The notes under the pieces are model-generated. The model saw only the letters and a list, made by a program, of their open reading frames with translations, did no database searches and was not told the DNA's origin. A stretch of 9,374 bases of DNA, taken from the NCBI GenBank assembly GCA_026387115.1, contig JAPLMI010000016.1, positions 1 through 9,374 on the forward strand. The letters run 5' to 3'. Below, one piece after another: positions 1 to 6,442 of this stretch; the first letter of the stretch is position 1, and each line of letters begins with the position of its first letter. Position numbers and translations under genes: made by a program. Origin of the DNA: Candidatus Omnitrophota bacterium. GTDB lineage: Bacteria; Omnitrophota; Gorgyraeia; 2-01-FULL-45-10.

Positions 1-572
1 CCGTTCGGCTGAATATCGTAACCGAAGCCGTCGCTCCCGATGACCGTGCCCGGATGCATAATCACCCTGTCGCCCACAAGGACCTCTTCCCGTATCGTTA
101 CGTTGGGATAGAATACGCAGTTTTTCCCTACCCTGGTGTTCTTGCCTATGTAACAAAAAGGGTAGATGACCGTTCCATCACCGATAGAAGCGCCCTCTTC
201 CACAACCACATAGGCGCCAAGCGAGGCGGTCTTGGCGATCACAGCATTTTTCTGGATTATGGCGCTGGCATGAACGCCCCTCGGGTGGGGTATCCTGCCC
301 GGCAGGAGTATTTCAATTATTTTGGAGAAGGCTATGGATGGATTATCGACCTTTATCGTCGGCTTGGAAAACGCTCTTTTGATATCTTTGGGAACGACGA
401 CACAGCTTGCCTTCGTAGAATCTATTAACGCCTCATGTTTGGGGTTGAGTATGAACGCAAGCTCGCCCTCTTTTGCCTCATTTATGCCATTTACGCCTTT
501 TATCGTAACTTCCGGGCTGCCTACCAGCTCTCCGCCCAGGAGCTCCGCTATCTCTTTTACTTTTTTTGGCAT
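1..572 (-). CDS. lpxD: UDP-3-O-acylglucosamine N-acyltransferase LpxD, N-terminal part (cut by window edge)
   Basis: LpxD transfers a hydroxyacyl chain from acyl-ACP to the 2-amino group of UDP-3-O-acyl-glucosamine, the third step of lipid A synthesis, in the cytoplasm. About 190 residues are visible. Residues 1-98 form the N-terminal uridine-binding domain that sets LpxD apart from LpxA. From about residue 102, hexapeptide repeats of the left-handed beta-helix begin (ASIGDGTVI, YIGKNTRVG, VLVGDRVIM). They are followed by the family hallmark PGTVIGSDGFGY at 174-185. The catalytic histidine (His239 in E. coli) lies beyond the window. The start at 572 is chosen because it gives the normal family N-terminus; a second ATG four bases upstream (576) is out of frame. 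It follows ompH by 6 bp, as in many diderm bacteria, where fabZ and lpxA usually come next. The identification is firm; the 3' end is unseen. Confidence 0.95.
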   Translation of the reverse strand, partial: MPKKVKEIAELLGGELVGSPEVTIKGVNGINEAKEGELAFILNPKHEALIDSTKASCVVVPKDIKRAFSKPTIKVDNPSIAFSKIIEILLPGRIPHPRGVHASAIIQKNAVIAKTASLGAYVVVEEGASIGDGTVIYPFCYIGKNTRVGKNCVFYPNVTIREEVLVGDRVIMHPGTVIGSDGFGYDIQPN

Positions 573-576
573 ACAT

Positions 577-582
577 CCTTAT
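577..582 (-). promoter_or_regulatory. lpxD ribosome binding site overlapping the ompH stop codon
   Basis: On the minus strand the sequence reads ATAAGGATGTATG. The ATAAGG stretch shares its TAA with the ompH stop codon. It sits directly before an out-of-frame ATG (576) and 4 bases before the lpxD ATG (572). The spacing to 572 is short but usable, and at 576 it is nil, which supports 572 as the start. The arrangement suggests that ribosomes ending ompH re-initiate on lpxD; this is inferred from spacing only. Confidence 0.5.
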
Positions 583-1085
583 TTGTTAAGCCTGGAGAGC
601 ACCTCTTTTGTCAGGTCATACTGCTCCGAGCCGTAGAGGAGCGCGCGTGAATTGACTATTAAATCGTAACCGGTCTCCTTGGCATATGCCGTGACGATGT
701 CTTCAATGTCTTTCATGATCGCCGCGAGACGGTCGTTCCTCTCTTTCATCAGCTCATCTCTTACGCTTCTATCGTAGTCCTGCAGAACCTTTATCTTGTC
801 GTCTATCGTCTTCTGTTTCTCGGCCTTCGCCTTTTCGGAGAGAAGCGCCTGTTCGTCTTTGAGCTTCTTCAACTCGTCTACCATCTTTTTTCTGTCGGCC
901 TCTTTCGTTTTCCCCTTTTCCTCCAAAGACTTCTCCGACTCTTTGGTCTTCTTGTATTCGTCGAATACCTTCGCAAGGTCAACATAGCCGATCTTATATT
1001 CTTTCGCGTAAACCTTTTCGCAAACTATACCCCCAAAAAGGCCGGCCGCGAATATCACCGCTACTGCCAACGCCAATTTCCTCAT
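579..1085 (-). CDS. ompH: Periplasmic chaperone of the Skp/OmpH family
   Basis: Skp/OmpH proteins are trimeric periplasmic holdases that bind unfolded outer-membrane proteins after Sec export and deliver them to BamA. This one has 168 residues, the usual size. Residues 1-27 look like a signal peptide: MRK, then a hydrophobic stretch, with likely cleavage after VYA. The mature start, YKIGYVDLAKVF, is the typical first strand of the family. Residues about 45-135 are Lys/Glu-rich and should form the long coiled-coil tentacles. The C-terminal GYDLIVNSRALLYGS (about 139-153) completes the body domain. The Cys at 22 is not in a lipobox, so it is not called a lipoprotein. The neighbours bamA (34 bp upstream) and lpxD (6 bp downstream) are the classical context. 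It has the best ribosome binding site in the window, consistent with an abundant product. Confidence 0.93.
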   Translation of the reverse strand: MRKLALAVAVIFAAGLFGGIVCEKVYAKEYKIGYVDLAKVFDEYKKTKESEKSLEEKGKTKEADRKKMVDELKKLKDEQALLSEKAKAEKQKTIDDKIKVLQDYDRSVRDELMKERNDRLAAIMKDIEDIVTAYAKETGYDLIVNSRALLYGSEQYDLTKEVLSRLNK

Positions 1086-1090
1086 ACCAC

Positions 1091-1098
1091 TCCTCCTT
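1091..1098 (-). promoter_or_regulatory. Strong ribosome binding site of ompH
   Basis: The minus strand reads AAGGAGGA five bases before the ompH ATG at 1085. It is the closest match to the full anti-Shine-Dalgarno complement in this window. It lies in an AT-rich 34-bp spacer after bamA with no convincing promoter or terminator, so differential expression of ompH over bamA could come from translation initiation. Confidence 0.8.
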
Positions 1099-1119
1099 TT
1101 TATTTTTTCGAACTACGAA

Positions 1120-3459
1120 TTAGAATCCCCTCGACATACTGAAATAAAATTCTCCGGTCCTCTCGTCATTGTGATTCTTGACAAGAGGGTAACCGTAATC
1201 CACCCTGACGGGCCCTACAGGCGTCTTGACCCTGATCCCGACTCCTACGCCGGATTTGTAATCACCGTTAAAAATTTCTTCCGACCTCCTCCACACATTT
1301 CCTATATCATAAAAGACGGAACCTTTTAGTATCTTTTCATATAGGGGAAAGGTCAATTCCGCGTTACCCACCACAAGCGCTTCGCCGCCTATCGGCTCGT
1401 CCGAGCCGAGGTCTCTCGGGCCGACATGCCTTTCCTTATAACCTCTTATGGTATTCGCGCCGCCGGCGTAAAACCTTTCGTAGACAGGCACTTCCTCGGT
1501 GCTGCCATAGGAGCCGGCAAGCCCCATCCTTCCCTTCAATTCCAAAACAAACCTTTCGAAGAAGGTGTAGTAAGCGGACGCCATTGCCGTCCCTTTCACG
1601 AAATCTTTATCGCCTAAAAATACGCCGCCGGCATCTTCGATCGAACCGCTCAACACGTAACCGCGCGTGGGGTTAAAGACATTGTCTCTTGTATCCATCG
1701 TCAGCTCCGCCGTCAGGCTGGAAATAATATTAGTGCCTTCTTCATTCTTGAAATCCTTTGAAGAGTTATCGTCCACATTCGATATCTTGATATCTTCAAG
1801 CCTGTAGTAAAGATCGCCTCTGAAGTAATCGGTGAATTCCTTTCCCAGCTTCAGGTCGCCGCCGGTTCTGGTCTCGTCATAAGCCCAGCCGAGATCGGAG
1901 GTCTTGGTATGGGACATCCTGTAAGCATCGAAACCGAACAGGAAGGGCCATCCGAATATCCACGGATCGGTCCATCCGACATTGAAATTGTTCCTCACCA
2001 TGCCTATTTCCGCCCTTATGGAAAGGCTTTGTCCCGCGCCGGTAAATGTCGGAAAATTCATGATGTCAAAATTCCTCTGCGTGATCTCGACAAATCCCAG
2101 GAGCATATCGACCGAGCTGTAGCCGCCGCCGAACGAGAACTCGCCCGTCTTCGATTCCTTGACGGTCACGATCAGGTCCTGGACGTTCGGCGCATCCGTA
2201 GGCTCCGTATCGAAAGTGACATTTTCGAAAAATCCGAGGTTGTATATCCTCTCCTTCGACCGCCTTATCTTATCGCCGTTGAATTTTTCGCCGGGGTATA
2301 TCCTTATCTCCCTTCTTACCACAATATCCTTCGTCTTCAGGTTGCCGCGTATCTCGATCCTGCCTACGTAGACCACATCCTTGGCGTCAATATTATAGAT
2401 TATGTCAATGTTGCCGGTCGACTGGTTAAGATTTCTCTCCAGATCGATGACGACGTTCATGTAGCCGTACTTGTAATAATACTGGCGAAGGCTAAACGAG
2501 TCATCCCTCAATTCCCGGCTCGAGAAGGGCTTTCCGGTCTTCATCTTCAGGTTCGATCTTAAATCCTTTTCCGGGAAGATGAGATTGCCTTTTAAGGCTA
2601 TATCCCCTGTAAGATACTGTTTTCCCTCCGTTATCTCGAAAGTTATATCAAGGATGGTCCCTTCTTTGGAGTAATCCAATTTCGGCTTGACTTCCGCGTC
2701 CATGTACCCCATGTCGTCATAAAGGGCCTTTATCTTCTCCACGTCTTCCTGAAGGACGTCCTCGTTATAAATACCTGCGAAAAATAACCATGCCGGTTTC
2801 GTCCCCAGAATTTTTCTCGTCTCAGAGGCCTTTATCGCCTTGTTGCCGATGATCTTGACGCTCGCCACCTTCACGCGCGTCTTCTCGTCGATGGTTACCG
2901 TCAGAATAGCCTTGTTCGTCTCCTTGTCAAGATCGATGGTATATTTTACATCGGCCATGGGATACCCTTTTTTGACGTATAGGGCCCTTATGTCCGATAT
3001 GTCCTGGGCGAGGAGGGCGAGGTTGAGCATCTCGTTCGCTTTCGACTTCATCGTGGCCTTCAGTTTCTGCGGCCTGAAGGCCTTATTACCCTTAAATACG
3101 ATATCGTCTATCGTCGGTTTCTCTTCCACTATAAACGTCACCGCGAACCCTCCTTCGTAATCCTCGACGTCCAGAGAGACGTCGGTGAAGTATTGGGTGG
3201 CGTAAAGCCGCTTCAGGTCGTCGTTCAGAAGTTCCTGGCTGAATTTGTCGCCGACCTTTGTCCGCACTTTCGAAAGCACCGTCTCGGTCGATATCGCCTT
3301 GTTATTCTTCACCTTCAGGGCGGTGACCGTCTTCTCCTCGGCGCCGGCGGGGACGCGTTCTTGCGAATACGCGTTATCCGCGAATATCTGAAATAAGAAT
3401 AACGCGGCGATGAATAAATTCACCTGCTTATTGCGATAATATTGGCGAAGTAGACTCAT
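1120..3459 (-). CDS. bamA: Outer membrane protein assembly factor BamA (Omp85)
   Basis: BamA is the central insertase of the BAM complex; it folds beta-barrel proteins into the outer membrane. It has 779 residues, the normal length. A signal peptide covers about residues 1-32 (basic RNKQ, then a hydrophobic core, cleavage near AYS). Five POTRA domains follow at about 43-115, 116-193, 196-280, 281-361 and 362-438, several carrying the typical GN turn (FKGNKAF, IIGNKAI, IRGNLKT). Residues 440-779 are the 16-stranded barrel. Seen there are MDTRDNVFNPTRGY (588-601), the lid-loop L6 motif IRGY (671-674), GPVRVDYGYPL (749-759) and a C-terminal beta-signal ending in Phe779. The ATG overlaps the dnaB TGA as ATGA, with GGAGA (3464-3468) as ribosome binding site inside dnaB. 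No other Bam component is in the window. ompH and lpxD follow, which fits an envelope-biogenesis operon. Confidence 0.96.
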   Translation of the reverse strand: MSLLRQYYRNKQVNLFIAALFLFQIFADNAYSQERVPAGAEEKTVTALKVKNNKAISTETVLSKVRTKVGDKFSQELLNDDLKRLYATQYFTDVSLDVEDYEGGFAVTFIVEEKPTIDDIVFKGNKAFRPQKLKATMKSKANEMLNLALLAQDISDIRALYVKKGYPMADVKYTIDLDKETNKAILTVTIDEKTRVKVASVKIIGNKAIKASETRKILGTKPAWLFFAGIYNEDVLQEDVEKIKALYDDMGYMDAEVKPKLDYSKEGTILDITFEITEGKQYLTGDIALKGNLIFPEKDLRSNLKMKTGKPFSSRELRDDSFSLRQYYYKYGYMNVVIDLERNLNQSTGNIDIIYNIDAKDVVYVGRIEIRGNLKTKDIVVRREIRIYPGEKFNGDKIRRSKERIYNLGFFENVTFDTEPTDAPNVQDLIVTVKESKTGEFSFGGGYSSVDMLLGFVEITQRNFDIMNFPTFTGAGQSLSIRAEIGMVRNNFNVGWTDPWIFGWPFLFGFDAYRMSHTKTSDLGWAYDETRTGGDLKLGKEFTDYFRGDLYYRLEDIKISNVDDNSSKDFKNEEGTNIISSLTAELTMDTRDNVFNPTRGYVLSGSIEDAGGVFLGDKDFVKGTAMASAYYTFFERFVLELKGRMGLAGSYGSTEEVPVYERFYAGGANTIRGYKERHVGPRDLGSDEPIGGEALVVGNAELTFPLYEKILKGSVFYDIGNVWRRSEEIFNGDYKSGVGVGIRVKTPVGPVRVDYGYPLVKNHNDERTGEFYFSMSRGF

Positions 3460-4826
3460 GCGTTCTCCATAACGACGCCTACTAACTCTTCTGCCCGCGG
3501 CGCTATGTTTTCGAATCTCATATATTCGCCCAGGAAGGCCAGGTTCATGGTCCCCACGGGGCCGTTTCTCTGTTTAGCGATTATTAGCTCCGCAACACCC
3601 TTATTCTCTTCCGTAGGATTATAATATTCTTCCCTCAGGAGAAGCATGACAACGTCCGCGTCCTGCTCTATGGCGCCGGATTCCCTCAGGTCCGACAGCT
3701 GCGGCCTGTGGTCGGATCTCTGCTCAACGGCGCGCGACAATTGTGATATGGCGATGAGCGGCACATTCAATTCCCTGGCAAGCGCCTTTAACGATCTCGA
3801 GATCTCGGATATCTCCTGCTGCCTCGAATCGGCTTTCGCCGGGCCCTGCATCAGCTGCAGATAATCGAGCACTATCATCTTTATATCGAACTGCGCTTTC
3901 ATGCGGCGTGCCTTGGCGCGCAATTCCAAAACTGTTATGCCGGGCGAATCGTCTATATATATTGGGGCTTCCGAAAGCTTGCCGGCCGCGCTCACAAGCC
4001 TCGGCCAATCCGCCTGCGATAAAAATCCCGTCCTGACCTTATGCGCGTCGACCTTGGCATGGGAGCAGAGCATCCTCTGGACGAGCTGCTCTTTTGCCAT
4101 CTCGAGCGAGAAAAAAGCGACCGGCTGTTTTTCCACCACGCCCACATGCTCCACAATGCAGGTGGCGAGCGCGCTCTTGCCCATCGAGGGCCTGCCGGCT
4201 ATAACGATGAAATCGGACTTTTGCAGCCCGGCCGTCTTGATATCAATGTCCCTGAAACCCGTGGCAAGCCCGGTGATACTCTCTTTTCTTTGATACAGGT
4301 TGTCTATTGTCTCGATGGAGCTTTTTATTATATCGCGAAGCTGAAAAAACCGCGACACGATTTTCTTTGAACTTACATCGAAGATCAGCTGTTCCGACTT
4401 ATCGACGACTTTATCCGTCTCCTGGACAAGGTCGTAACTGTCCGAAATGATGCGCGTGGCGGCGTCGATGAGGTTTCTGCGGATCGTCTTCTCTTTTACT
4501 ATCTTGGCGTAATGGACAAAATTGGCGGCTGTGGGCACATTCGAGGAGAGCATCGTTATATAGGCGGGCCCGCCGGCTTCATCGAGAGCGCCCGATTTCT
4601 TAAGCTCCTCGATAAGCGTAACGATATCCACGCCTTTATTTTCGTCAAAAAGCTTAAGGATCGCCGAAAATATCCTGCGGTGGGCTTCTTTATAAAAATG
4701 GGAGGGATCGAGCATCTCGACAGCCTGGGAGATGGCTTCCCGGTCCAACAACATGGAGCCGAGGACCGCCATTTCGGCGTCGATGCTCTGAGGCGGAATC
4801 CTGTCTATCGAGTCCTGTGCGCTCAT
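3456..4826 (-). CDS. dnaB: Replicative DNA helicase DnaB
   Basis: DnaB is the hexameric 5'-to-3' helicase that unwinds the replication fork and recruits primase. It has 456 residues, the normal length, with no intein. Residues about 9-110 are the N-terminal domain, opening with IPPQSIDAEMAVLGSML. A linker reaches to about 180, then the RecA-like domain. Visible motifs are Walker A GRPSMGKS (211-218), FSLEM (239-243), Walker B MIVLDYLQLM (317-326), SQLSRAVEQR (361-370), DLRESGAIEQDADVV (379-393) and KQRNGPVG (418-425), whose Arg420 should be the arginine finger. It lies 3 bp after rplI and overlaps bamA by 4 bp. The rpsF-ssb-rpsR-rplI-dnaB order is widespread, but direct continuation into bamA is less usual. 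The start gives the standard family N-terminus; the preceding AGTAGGA is a weak, very close ribosome binding site that includes the rplI stop codon. Confidence 0.97.
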   Translation of the reverse strand: MSAQDSIDRIPPQSIDAEMAVLGSMLLDREAISQAVEMLDPSHFYKEAHRRIFSAILKLFDENKGVDIVTLIEELKKSGALDEAGGPAYITMLSSNVPTAANFVHYAKIVKEKTIRRNLIDAATRIISDSYDLVQETDKVVDKSEQLIFDVSSKKIVSRFFQLRDIIKSSIETIDNLYQRKESITGLATGFRDIDIKTAGLQKSDFIVIAGRPSMGKSALATCIVEHVGVVEKQPVAFFSLEMAKEQLVQRMLCSHAKVDAHKVRTGFLSQADWPRLVSAAGKLSEAPIYIDDSPGITVLELRAKARRMKAQFDIKMIVLDYLQLMQGPAKADSRQQEISEISRSLKALARELNVPLIAISQLSRAVEQRSDHRPQLSDLRESGAIEQDADVVMLLLREEYYNPTEENKGVAELIIAKQRNGPVGTMNLAFLGEYMRFENIAPRAEELVGVVMENA

Positions 4827-4829
4827 ATC

Positions 4830-5273
4830 CTACTTTTTTATGATCCAAACCTTTAAATTCGCCTTGACTTCCGGAATGATCTTCACCGTTGCCTGATAAA
4901 CGCCGAGTTTTTTTATCGGCTCATCTATCAGTATATCCCTTTTATCTATTTTGATGCCTTCTTCGGCCAGAGCTTCCGCGATCATGTCGTTTGAGACCGA
5001 ACCGAACAGCTTCTCTTCTTCGCCGGCCTCGGCCGGTATCGTGAGGGATAGGTTTGAAATTTTATCCGCCATTGTCTTGGCCTCGGCCAGTTTTTTGGCG
5101 TCTTCGGCAAGCTTCTTCTTCTTCAAAGATTCCAGTATCTTCATGTTGCCGGGCGAGGCCTGCCTGGCCTTATTATTGGGGATAAGATAATTTCTTGCGT
5201 ATCCGTCCTTAACGGTTACGATATCGCCCATATTACCGAGCCTGTCGACATTCTCTATCAGTATAACTTTCAT
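4830..5273 (-). CDS. rplI: 50S ribosomal protein bL9
   Basis: bL9 binds 23S rRNA near the base of the L1 stalk and reaches out from the 50S subunit; it helps maintain reading frame. It has 147 residues, as usual. The N-terminal domain MKVILIENVDRLGNMGDIV carries the family signature VKDGYARNYLIP (21-32). The long connecting helix is about 41-74 and rich in Lys. The C-terminal rRNA-binding domain is about 75-147, with KLFGSVS (88-94) and the closing strand KVWIIKK. The start lies 6 bp after the rpsR stop. Its ribosome binding site GGAG (5286-5283) is within the last rpsR codons and touches the TAG stop, so translation is probably coupled to rpsR. Confidence 0.97.
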   Translation of the reverse strand: MKVILIENVDRLGNMGDIVTVKDGYARNYLIPNNKARQASPGNMKILESLKKKKLAEDAKKLAEAKTMADKISNLSLTIPAEAGEEEKLFGSVSNDMIAEALAEEGIKIDKRDILIDEPIKKLGVYQATVKIIPEVKANLKVWIIKK

Positions 5274-5279
5274 TAGAGC

Positions 5280-5567
5280 CTACTCCGCCACGAACGGCAA
5301 TAAGGCCATGATCCGCCCCTTCTTTATAGCCTTCGCGAGCTGCCTCTGGTGCTTGGCGCAGTTGCCGGATATCCTGGACGGAACGATTTTGCCTCTTTCC
5401 GTCAGAAATTTCTGGAACCTCTGGTATTCGATAAAATCGAGGTTCTTCACTTTGTCCGCGCAGAACCTGCACGGCCTTTTTTTAAATACCTTCTTCTTCT
5501 TTAACGGGTCTTTTTTTATCTTTTTCCCGAATCTGTCCAGCTTCGGTTTGCCAAAAGGTTTGAACAT
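5280..5567 (-). CDS. rpsR: 30S ribosomal protein bS18 (zinc-ribbon type)
   Basis: bS18 pairs with bS6 on the platform of the 30S subunit. It has 95 residues, somewhat longer than E. coli bS18 because of a Lys-rich N-terminal extension (1-31). The core shows RPCRFCADKVKNLDF (31-45), RGKIVPSRISGNC (58-70) and AKHQRQLAKAIKKGRIMALL (71-90), the hallmark of the family. Cys33, Cys36, Cys70 and His73 match the metal-binding (C+) form of bS18, in contrast to E. coli, which has lost this set. Zinc binding is inferred from the residues. It lies 30 bp after ssb, and AAAGG (5577-5573) five bases before the ATG is a fair ribosome binding site. Confidence 0.97.
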   Translation of the reverse strand: MFKPFGKPKLDRFGKKIKKDPLKKKKVFKKRPCRFCADKVKNLDFIEYQRFQKFLTERGKIVPSRISGNCAKHQRQLAKAIKKGRIMALLPFVAE

Positions 5568-5597
5568 TTCTGCCTTTCCTGAAATTTTTGAGTAACT

Positions 5598-6095
5598 TTA
5601 GAACGGAACTTCTTCGTCCTTTTTGACAGGGTTGTCCTTCGCGTTATTCTTTTCAACCGACGGCCCTTGCGGCTCGGCTTCATCGTTAAGATTGATCGTC
5701 TCCACCTCTTCGGGCGGTGGGACTTGAACGCCTGCACTTGCGCCGGCGCCGGCGCCGGGTTTCGCGCCCATCCTTAAAAATTGGATGTTGTCGGCCACGA
5801 CCTCGACGGTATTGCGTTTCTGCCCATCCTGGGTCTCCCAATCCCGCGACTGGATCCTGCCTTCGACGAAAACGGGGCTGCCCTTCGACAGGTACTCGCC
5901 GCATACCTCGGCCCTGCGGCCCCATACGACGATCCTGATGAACGAGGTCTGCTCTTTCTTCTCGCCGGCCTGGGACTTAAAGACCCTGTTGACGGCAACC
6001 GTAAATGTCGCGACCGCCGAGCCGCTCGGTATGTATCTCAGCTCCGGGTCCCTTGTCAGATTTCCTATCAGAAAAACCTTGTTGAGGCTCGCCAT
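5598..6095 (-). CDS. ssb: Single-stranded DNA-binding protein SSB
   Basis: SSB coats single-stranded DNA during replication, recombination and repair, normally as a tetramer, and recruits partner proteins by its C-terminal tip. It has 165 residues. The OB fold covers about 1-108 and contains LNKVFLIGNLTRDPELRY, TFTVAVNR (30-37), a VVWGR strand (56-60) and VFVEGRIQSRDWE (75-87). The aromatic residues Trp58 and Trp86 fit DNA-stacking positions. Residues 110-159 are a flexible linker with an Ala/Gly stretch (113-121) encoded by a GC-rich hexamer repeat. The protein ends in DEEVPF, a conservative version of the usual DDDIPF tip that binds replication and repair proteins. It is sandwiched between rpsF (3 bp) and rpsR (30 bp), a common arrangement. 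Confidence 0.97.
   Translation of the reverse strand: MASLNKVFLIGNLTRDPELRYIPSGSAVATFTVAVNRVFKSQAGEKKEQTSFIRIVVWGRRAEVCGEYLSKGSPVFVEGRIQSRDWETQDGQKRNTVEVVADNIQFLRMGAKPGAGAGASAGVQVPPPEEVETINLNDEAEPQGPSVEKNNAKDNPVKKDEEVPF
5740..5758 (-). repeat. Short GC-rich hexamer repeat in the ssb linker
   Basis: Three tandem copies of the self-complementary hexamer GGCGCC (plus a partial unit) encode the Gly-Ala stretch at residues 113-119 of SSB. The unit is a multiple of three, so changes in copy number would lengthen or shorten the disordered linker without shifting the frame. Confidence 0.7.
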
Positions 6096-6098
6096 CGG

Positions 6099-6105
6099 TC
6101 ACCTT
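6099..6105 (-). promoter_or_regulatory. ssb ribosome binding site containing the rpsF stop codon
   Basis: The minus strand reads AAGGTGA, then CCG, then the ssb ATG at 6095. The TGA is the rpsF stop codon, so the last two codons of rpsF double as the ribosome binding site of ssb. The match to the 3' half of the consensus (GGTGA) and its position fix the ssb start and point to translational coupling. Confidence 0.6.
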
Positions 6106-6380
6106 CTGGTTATCATCGTTCTCAATATATCCTGGTTAAGTTTGTAGGACGCTTCCAATTTCGTTACCGCGTTTGCCGGAGCCGTAAAATCGAGCTTATA
6201 ATAATACCCTTCTTTGAATTTACTCACAGGATATACGAGCTGTTTCTTCCCCCAGCTTTCCTCTTTCGTTACGGCGCCGCCGTTCTTGGTCACGCCGTCC
6301 GCCAGGGCCTTGAATAAATTTTTTACGTCTTCTTCTTTCAGATCGGGCTTAATTATGAATAACCCTTCGTAATTGTTCAT
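6099..6380 (-). CDS. rpsF: 30S ribosomal protein bS6
   Basis: bS6 binds the central domain of 16S rRNA as a heterodimer with bS18, encoded two genes downstream. It has 93 residues, near the typical core length, without the acidic or Glu-rich tail seen in E. coli. The sequence starts MNNYEGLFIIKPDL, the standard first strand. It continues with WGKKQLVYPVSKFKEGYYY (43-61), the signature region, and ends with LNQDILRTMITRR, matching the family's closing helix and strand. It is the first gene after the only convincing promoter of the window. A good AAGGAGA ribosome binding site (6397-6391) is 10 bases from the ATG. No recognisable S6:S18-binding leader structure was found. Confidence 0.97.
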   Translation of the reverse strand: MNNYEGLFIIKPDLKEEDVKNLFKALADGVTKNGGAVTKEESWGKKQLVYPVSKFKEGYYYKLDFTAPANAVTKLEASYKLNQDILRTMITRR

Positions 6381-6395
6381 CCTCTTATCTTCTCC

Positions 6396-6434
6396 TTAAT
6401 ATTGGACGATATTACCACAATGACTTTAATATTG
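6396..6434 (-). repeat. Direct repeat pair CAATATTAA, 30-bp period, across the rpsF promoter
   Basis: Two perfect copies of CAATATTAA on the minus strand lie at 6434-6426 and 6404-6396, exactly 30 bp apart, about three helical turns. The first overlaps the end of the -35 element and the start of the spacer. The second covers the expected transcription start and touches the Shine-Dalgarno sequence. Each has the palindromic core AATATT. The pair could be an operator for a dimeric regulator, or simply AT-rich promoter sequence; nothing here decides it. Confidence 0.45.
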
Positions 6435-6437
6435 CAA
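6409..6437 (-). promoter_or_regulatory. Predicted sigma70-type promoter for rpsF-ssb-rpsR-rplI-dnaB-bamA-ompH-lpxD
   Basis: In the 62-bp pth-rpsF gap the minus strand has TTGCAA (6437-6432, 4 of 6 consensus) and, after exactly 17 bp, TAATAT (6414-6409, 4 of 6). A TGG directly before the -10 gives the extended -10 TGn motif. The expected start is near 6402, leaving a leader of about 22 bases that includes the ribosome binding site AAGGAGA. No other intergenic gap in the window has room for a comparable promoter. The call rests on sequence match and position only. Confidence 0.65.
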
Positions 6438-6442
6438 AGGTT

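Noticed and set aside
1000..1085. OmpH as a lipoprotein because of Cys22
   Set aside because: The residues before the Cys (GGIV) do not make a lipobox, and VYA just after it is a plausible signal peptidase I site that leaves the usual mature OmpH start.
1086..1119. Possible promoter or terminator between bamA and ompH
   Set aside because: The spacer is AT-rich but shows no spaced -35/-10 pair and no GC hairpin with a T run; only the strong ribosome binding site is supported.
1909..2562. 217-codon open frame on the plus strand inside bamA
   Set aside because: It is antisense to a clear BamA barrel/POTRA region, has no recognisable domain, and follows from the codon composition of the minus-strand gene.
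3456..4826. Intein or insertion in dnaB
   Set aside because: dnaB is a frequent intein site, but the frame is 456 codons with uninterrupted Walker A and downstream motifs.
5781..6317. 178-codon plus-strand open frame across ssb and rpsF
   Set aside because: It spans two well-supported minus-strand genes and their junction; a chance antisense frame.
6381..6442. S6:S18 autoregulatory leader RNA before rpsF
   Set aside because: The predicted leader is only about 22 bases, with no CCG bulge and no stable hairpin. The known motif needs more room, so it is not supported here.
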